From contig CADCXD010000005.1 in the NCBI GenBank assembly GCA_902806575.1, positions 248,001 through 312,000 of the forward strand: a stretch of DNA of 64,000 nt, read 5' to 3'. Both the position numbers and the translations under genes were made by a program. Below, piece after piece: positions 58,447 through 64,000 of the stretch; the stretch's first letter is position 1; each line of letters opens with the position of its first letter. Origin of the DNA: Jackrogersella multiformis (lineage: Eukaryota; Ascomycota; Sordariomycetes; Xylariales; Hypoxylaceae). A model generated the notes under the pieces. It was not told the DNA's origin. It did no database searches and worked only from the letters and a program-made list of their open reading frames with translations.

Positions 58447-59872
58447 AGTGGATATCCGAATCCGGCTTTGGGAATATGGTCGCGAAGGAGTCATAACAAT
58501 GAATGCAAAGTGGGGGTGTATTCGGAATCGGGTCTAACATCGTAAGGCCAACCAGTGTAGTATACAGCTTAATCAAAGTATCGAGGTAGAATGGAAAGTC
58601 TCCTCTCTAGATAACGTTGAAATGGTCTGGGACTGTACTTAACAGCGGACTAATGAAGAGGAAGTAAATAAATCTTATCAACGCTCTATCGATCTATGGT
58701 GATGGTGATGAATAGATACAGTGCTAGTACATAACTTGATGGTGATAAATGTTTTTAGTAGTATGTAGAATCTCAACCACTACTATGTAGACTACCTACC
58801 TACCTGGGTAGGTAGGGAGAGATCTCGATATATGGTTCCGAGGTTGTCTCACATAGGTATGCCAAGGACCCCTGGTCCGATGAGCTCGGTAGTAGAAGGG
58901 CTCTAGCTGAAATTGATTGGCAGTGCGAATTGATAGTGTAACTTTCTCAGGTGACCTGGCCAAGGTGCAATTGGATTTATTCGTTACTAAGTGCTAAGAT
59001 GGCAGCCTGGCGGCAGCATTGAAGCGCCTATATTTCTTAGATTTCCACTTAGAATTCCCGAGGTTGGAAGTGACTTTAGGTATGTAGTGTCCAACCACCG
59101 TCTACTACTTTACTACTTTGGTAGGTAAAGTAAGGTCAGCTGACTATTAATCCGAATTTATATTACAAGAAACCCAAATATTTCGAGGCTGAGACCGTAA
59201 ATAATAGGCGTCTACATAGGTAACCTTTACTCTTTTTACTCTTTCTTAATATATGCTTTAACTCTAGGACCAACTCTTTCGTAAAAGGGAAAACTACCAG
59301 ATACCTGGTAACTTTACCCACCCTACTATTACCATCCCTGTCCTTTCAGGCTAGGTACCTCTAAGTTCAACCCCTAGATAGGTATGCTAGGTTAGCGGTT
59401 AGTAGATGCACCTTCCTATGGATCTTCTACGGATTGAATTGATACTTCCAAGAATCCAAGAATGGATACTTCCAAGGTTACCTAGCTACCTAGGTACCCT
59501 TAGGCAACCAACTCTGAAGCTCTTCATCTCTCATAGTTTACCTCTCTCATGGTTTACACCTCTCACGCTTTACATCTCTCACGCTTTACCTACCTACCAG
59601 GTATTTATTCTGGCGATTTCGGTACACATAAATAATGTATCGCAGTAGTTTGCATTTCCATTTGCATTGATTTTTAATTACGACCCATCACACTCTCGTC
59701 GCCTAAAGCCTTATATACCTACCTGGTAATAACTTGATGGTTCCAATACTCTAATCCTAGGTACCTAGGAATCCCATTTCTTAATTGGAGCCCTCGTATA
59801 AACGTCGGACTGGCTGCCTAATGGACTATGTCCTCATTCAGTGGGAAACAGATATTCAAGTAAGCTATTTAA

Positions 59873-59932
59873 TATCCTCAATTTCCTCGATTTCCTCTAT
59901 TTCCTCGATTTTATCAATTTCCAATATCTTAT
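59873..59932. repeat. 9-bp imperfect tandem repeat (ATTTCCTCG-like)
   Basis: About six units of the form (c/g)atttcct(c/t), ending at atcaatttcc. Confidence 0.7.
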
Positions 59933-59990
59933 ATCTACCTCTTAAAGCTGTGGCTTCCCGTCGATTCTATAATCCTGCCCCAGTACCTGG

Positions 59991-60062
59991 TATAAGTCTC
60001 TATCCTAGTATAAGTCTCTATCCTAGTATAAGTCTCTATCCTAGTATAAGTCTCTGTCCTGG
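59991..60062. repeat. 18-bp tandem repeat, four copies
   Basis: Unit tataagtctctatcctag: three exact copies and a fourth with two changes (tataagtctctgtcctgg). Confidence 0.95.
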
Positions 60063-60256
60063 AAGCTCTCCCCTCTTCGGATCCCCTAACCTCGCCATCG
60101 CCATCGCCCTCACCCTCACCGTACCATGGTACGATACTTACTAAGTACGACCAACACCGCTCAAAAGCTAACTATCATAAAAGTCACGCTCGTTCCAGAT
60201 TCAGAGAGTCTCGGCGGCTGAAAGGTATATTAAATAAATTATCAATCAGGCGACTC

Positions 60257-61774
60257 ATGAATGAGAGCGATGACGCAGGCGATCCTCATGATGCGGCTGA
60301 TAATGATGATCAATCGTCCATTGGCAATCCTATCAGCCCTGCCGACCTCGGTACCACCTTGACCAGCAACAGTAGCAACGCCAATGCTCAAGATGTCGAG
60401 TCTGGTGCCGAATCTCGTGTCTGTGTTAGGCCGTCATCGAGATCCGAATCCCAATCTGCACCGAAGACCTCGGCCTTCTTGCTTCTCCCGCAGGAGCTAT
60501 TTGACCATATAACAAGTTACTTGTTGAATGTTCATATCGTATTGCTGGCCCTCGTCAACAAGGAGCTCATGGGCCGGTTTATGACCTCGTGTTCGAGGAT
60601 CGGGATCCTCGAGCCGTACGAGCCCATCTCCTACCGCATCCTGAACAGGTTCGTCGCTACGGAGCTCGAATTATCTAAGACTAAAGCTCGCGGGACACTG
60701 CTCTGCTTCTTGGACTACGATATTCCGGACATAGTATACTGCTACCAGTGTAAGAAGCTGCACGACCCTTTCTTAGCATTCCGGAGTCGCGCCTACGCAC
60801 CGCATAAGGCTAATAGGTGTACCGATTGGCCCATTGAGCATCATATGCCTTCGCGTGCCACCAGGAAAATTCTGCGCACCATCACCAAGCGACGTCGCCA
60901 TGGACAGGAGTATAGGTACCTTTTGCAGCAAGTCAATAACACCCAGACCATCTACAACAGGGGAATGCTTGCGCAAACTTCTCTGAGGATGCGCTATCGT
61001 ACCGACGATATGATTTTGAGAAGGCAACAGGTCATCTCGCCGATAGATAAATCAGCTCGCTCGCTATGGCTATCCGGACAGATGCTTACGGAGACGCAGC
61101 TGTTCAGCCTCAGGTCTTTATCGTTGCCCAAGGTGTTCTCGATGTGCAATCATCGAAGCTGGAATTTGACATACGCGCCTCTAATACAGCAGCTGACCGA
61201 TCCCCACTGCAAGGGCGACCACTCCGGCGAAAGCGAACGCGTACACACGGCGGCTTGCTTCAGCAGCGAGCCCCTCGACGTATCGAACATAGAAGGGCAC
61301 TTGATCTACGAACGCTTAAAATGGGTACGCTCTGACGCCAAGGCTAACCCGATGGATGTTCCCATACTTCTAGGCAACGTCCTCGGTTGCAACAAGTGCA
61401 CGACAGACTATAGTGTCGATGTCGTGCCTCTCCCCGAGCCGTTCAACTGGGGCTTCGTCTTCTCCACTTGGCTAGACCTCGGTAAACTAGACTTCTGCTC
61501 TAAGTGGGATAGCCATAGGGACGCGCGGTCGAGCCGGGAGGTCAGGCGGAAAGTGGATGGCGACATCTGCACAAGGTTCGAGGATCTATCTTCGCCATTG
61601 GACCATCGTCCTAAAATCAGCGAAATCAATATCGAGAGGTTGCAGAACTACGGATGGGGCAAGAAGGCGATGGAAGGAAAGGATAGAGGCGTGAATTGGT
61701 CTTGGCGGCAGACATGTAATCCCGAGACAGGGTGGATCGAGAATCCGGATCCGTTAGAGGACGCGGATTATTAA
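60257..61774 (+). CDS. F-box domain protein, 505 aa
   Basis: One intronless frame. Residues 1-70 are acidic and low-complexity. An F-box at ~74-115 reads FLLLPQELFDHITSYLLNVHIVLLALVNKEL, which suggests an SCF ubiquitin-ligase adaptor. The rest has no repeat family I can name. A possible metal site begins at VYCYQCKKLHDPFLAF (CxxC-x2-H), with further Cys residues in KANRCTDW and GNVLGCNKCTTDY. Trp-rich patches such as GVNWSWRQTCNPETGW mark the C-terminus. Large lineage-specific families of such F-box proteins with Cys clusters are common in Pezizomycotina. Start is the first Met of the frame. Confidence 0.85.
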   Translation: MNESDDAGDPHDAADNDDQSSIGNPISPADLGTTLTSNSSNANAQDVESGAESRVCVRPSSRSESQSAPKTSAFLLLPQELFDHITSYLLNVHIVLLALVNKELMGRFMTSCSRIGILEPYEPISYRILNRFVATELELSKTKARGTLLCFLDYDIPDIVYCYQCKKLHDPFLAFRSRAYAPHKANRCTDWPIEHHMPSRATRKILRTITKRRRHGQEYRYLLQQVNNTQTIYNRGMLAQTSLRMRYRTDDMILRRQQVISPIDKSARSLWLSGQMLTETQLFSLRSLSLPKVFSMCNHRSWNLTYAPLIQQLTDPHCKGDHSGESERVHTAACFSSEPLDVSNIEGHLIYERLKWVRSDAKANPMDVPILLGNVLGCNKCTTDYSVDVVPLPEPFNWGFVFSTWLDLGKLDFCSKWDSHRDARSSREVRRKVDGDICTRFEDLSSPLDHRPKISEINIERLQNYGWGKKAMEGKDRGVNWSWRQTCNPETGWIENPDPLEDADY

Positions 61775-62389
61775 GAAGCGAGATGCAACGAGGTACTTCG
61801 TATCCGGACATTACGCTGCTACGGATGAGAGCGGGAACAGAAGGACCTAATGCATATACGGATCAACGGGTTCGGCTCGGCTGCGATGGAAGATTTAGAT
61901 GCGTCGGCGGCGGCGTTTCTGGGCCATGACGGATCTTTTGATTCACGCTACGGCAATGGAAAGAAGCACGGAGTTACCGGGTTGATCAAAATGAGCGTTA
62001 CCTTGCTTTGCTAGCTAGTTCACATAGCGATCTTCCTTGGAATTATCTTTTGTTAAGAGAATACTGACGTCGACTTCGAGGTCTATGTCGATATTTCCAT
62101 GTTTGTTGCTTCGTACCTATCCATTATATACCAAGGGATACCTGCCGTAGGAGGTGGCTGTACAATCACATCCTGAATCAGGGAATTATTAACACAATCC
62201 TATATTTTCCCTATCTTCACATTTAGCTCCGTTCAATTCTTGCGAGCATCTAGCATTACCGTAATTCTATACACGCGTAATACATATAACGCACACCGCA
62301 GCACAGTGAACCCCCAAACCAAACCACTCGCTCAACCTTGGGTACCTGATCCTAACCTAACTCCCATCCTCCCGCACCACACCCCACCC
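61775..62389. other. convergent spacer
   Basis: 615 bp between the F-box gene and the end of the MsrA gene; 3' UTRs expected. Nothing else seen. Confidence 0.5.
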
Positions 62390-63299
62390 TCACTGCAGCG
62401 GCGGGAACTGCCTCAGGAAATGCGTGGGGCACTCGTAGCCGGCGGGGTTATGCTGCAGGTACCGCTGGTGGTAGTCCTCGGCGTCCCACCAGCGGGCGGC
62501 GGGGGCGAGCTCGGTGGCCACGGCGCCCTTGTACCACTGCTCGTTGGCCTGGCGCGTCACCTCGCGCGCCACCGCCTCCTGCTCGCCGCTGTGGTAGTAG
62601 ATCGCGCTCCGGTACTGCGGCCCCACGTCCGGCCCCTGCCGGTTCGCCTGCGTCGGGTCGTGCAGCCGGTAGAAGAACTCCAGGATCTGCCGGTACGTCA
62701 CGATCGATGGGTCGTAGTGGATCTGCAGGCTCTCGGCGTCTGGGGAGGTAGCAGGGTTAGCGAGGCGGGAGGTGGGAGGTGGGAGGTGGGGGGAGCATGG
62801 AGGGCATGTGTGTGTGCTTAAGCTAGGTAGGTAGGTGGGTATCTAGCTAGCTACGCGCTTGAACCCGGATGGGGAACAAAGAAGGAAAGAAGAAAAGAAA
62901 GAAAGGCTCACGTCCGGTCTGGCCGCCGCACACGGCGCGGTAGCTGGGGTTGGTCAGGTCGCCGCCGGTGTACCCGACGCGCGCGTCGTAGAGCCCCTTG
63001 CCGTCGCCGAAGTGCTTGCGGTACATGTGCTCGACGCCCCAGAAGCAGCCCGCCGCCACCGTGGCCTTCTCCGCGCCCTCCGGGATCGCTGCCGCCGCCG
63101 AGCCGCCGCCGCCCGTCGCCGTGTCGGCTGTTATGCCGAGGCGCGTGCTGAGCGGGCGGAAGAGCCGCGTGGCGAAGGTCGGCATCGTGAAGGTCATTGC
63201 TGAGGTTAGGAGTAAGGTTGCGGTTAGGATGAGTGTTTGGGTTGTAAATGTGGTCGTGGAGGGGTTGGCTGGTGTGTCGTTGGTTGGAGATGTGGTCAT
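62390..63299 (-). CDS. msrA: peptide methionine-(S)-sulfoxide reductase MsrA
   Basis: MsrA repairs oxidised methionine with thioredoxin as reductant. Two exons: 63299..62912 and 62739..62390; the 172-nt intron (GTGAGC..GCTAACC..CCAG) contains CCTACCTACCTAG motif copies. Product 245 aa. Active-site Cys85 lies in AAGCFWGVEHMYRKHF. The splice joins CGGQTG to HAESLQIHYDPS, and the family blocks SAIYYHSGEQ and DAEDYHQRYLQHNP follow. A further Cys at AGYECPTHF could resolve the disulfide. The first 34 residues carry a hydrophobic segment (TLILTATLLLTSA). Met35 and Met39 would give MTFTMPTFATRLFRPLS, a mitochondrial-presequence-like start. The cytosolic form would need yet another start, so alternative initiation is plausible but unproven. 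Confidence 0.95.
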
Positions 63300-64000
63300 G
63301 AATTGGCTTCTAGGTGAAGGTTGGGGTTGACTCGGGTCTCACGACTAAATAGGGGCCAATGGATTATATTTATAGCTGGTCCTAGGTAGGTGTGTCCTGC
63401 CCGCGGTTGCTACTTTTTGGAATTTGGATATTGTTGATTCCACATCGGCGACGTTAGCAGTTGAGATGCAGGACCGATCGGTGACGCTTGGAGGGGTTCT
63501 CGATACTTAGGTACTCGATCAATGACAAATCCGTTCGACGCGACCTACTAGCTGAATGATGTAATTCGTCCGTTCGTTGCTATTTGTCCGCTCTAATTCG
63601 ACAAGGGAAAGGGACCAGGGGTAGGTAGAGTTTAGAGTGGCCCGTGCCATCCTAAGCTCTTACCTCCAGCATTGAAGATTCCAAATGTGCTACAGTTTAC
63701 AGTTTACCAATTATGTAAGCTGACAATTCTCAGCTCAGCCCTATGACCCTATGGAAAGTCTTGCCGATGTTATCAAGAGCTTGGTCATTTTAACTTCTTC
63801 CATCATCATTCCATATTTACTCAACCCAATGGAACGTATTCCGGATTGTTAAGCCTCACAATTTGCTTGGGTGTTTGACATCAACTTGGCTGCTTGGTAG
63901 TAGAATCCTTTAATTGCTTCAGCTAGCAGTTTAGCTATTGTATCATGGGAGGTCAAGTCCGCCTTGTCGGTCTTCAATTTCCATTCTCAACAACTCCCCG
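63300..64000. other. intergenic, right edge of window
   Basis: 700 bp upstream of the MsrA gene; its promoter should lie here. A CCTAGGTAGGTG motif is at 63382-63393. No gene seen before the window ends. Confidence 0.45.

Larger units (their letters stand above)
58447..60256. other. gene-free spacer with tandem repeats
   Basis: About 1.8 kb. It contains motif palindromes (58795-58818, 59478-59500), a 9-bp imperfect array (59873-59932) and an 18-bp tandem repeat (59991-60062). The small ORF across the tandem repeat (ISLYPS repeats) is a by-product of repeat periodicity, not a gene I support. Confidence 0.5.

Noticed and set aside
59785..60144. 119-codon + ORF with ISLYPS repeats
   Set aside because: The repeats arise from an 18-bp tandem DNA repeat whose length is a multiple of three, so the frame stays open by periodicity.

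Overview
The window looks like nuclear DNA of a filamentous ascomycete (Pezizomycotina, most likely a Sordariomycete; a Xylariales-like fungus is possible but unproven). Reasons: genes are separated by long spacers; introns are short (47-172 nt) with GTRNGT donors, CTRAY branch sites and YAG acceptors; products are typical of filamentous fungi (copper-binding BIM1-like GPI protein, NCS1 purine-cytosine permease, S-glutathionyl-hydroquinone-reductase-like GST, F-box/LRR protein with cyclic-nucleotide domains); and one transposon is saturated with C-to-T changes of the repeat-induced point mutation (RIP) kind. I support 17 protein genes, one LTR retrotransposon and several simple repeats. No tRNA, rRNA or CRISPR was recognised.

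Layout. 0.6-2.0 kb: a WSS1/WLM DNA-protein-crosslink protease on the minus strand. 2.0-17.9 kb: a gene desert holding a 6,712-bp RIP-degraded Ty3/Gypsy element (4532-11243) with two 313-bp LTRs, and a long pyrimidine-rich leader in front of the next gene. 17.9-24.8 kb: peptide:N-glycanase (+), a BTB protein (+, frame problem) and a class C beta-lactamase-like hydrolase (-). 27.2-30.8 kb: BIM1-like secreted copper protein (+) and a protein kinase with an HND catalytic loop (-). 33.2-37.2 kb: an acidic hypothetical protein, a small two-repeat protein and a GTO/ECM4-type glutathione transferase, all on +. 38.0-42.9 kb: an extended SDR/epimerase-like protein (-) and an NCS1 permease (+). 43.8-46.8 kb: a 996-aa protein with two cNMP-binding domains, an F-box and LRRs (-). 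50.6-56.3 kb: a small secreted Cys-rich protein, a cytochrome P450 with six exons, and an acidic single-membrane-segment protein (all -). 57.3-63.3 kb: a mitochondrial BAX-inhibitor-like protein (+), an F-box protein (+) and methionine sulfoxide reductase A (-).

There is no operon and no convincing biosynthetic cluster: the P450 has no backbone enzyme beside it. Several genes concern protein quality control and stress (WSS1, PNG1, MsrA, GST, two F-box proteins, a BI-1-like protein), but I see no evidence that they act as a linked system. The most distinctive features are the RIP gradient across the LTR pair, a dispersed palindromic motif (core ACCTACCTAGGTAGGT) that also supplies intron donor sites, and a stop-free 75-nt intron in the WSS1 gene that a naive ORF call would translate.

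Gene models were spliced by eye. Intron boundaries rest on reading frame, consensus sites and continuity of recognised family motifs; no RNA evidence or database search was available.
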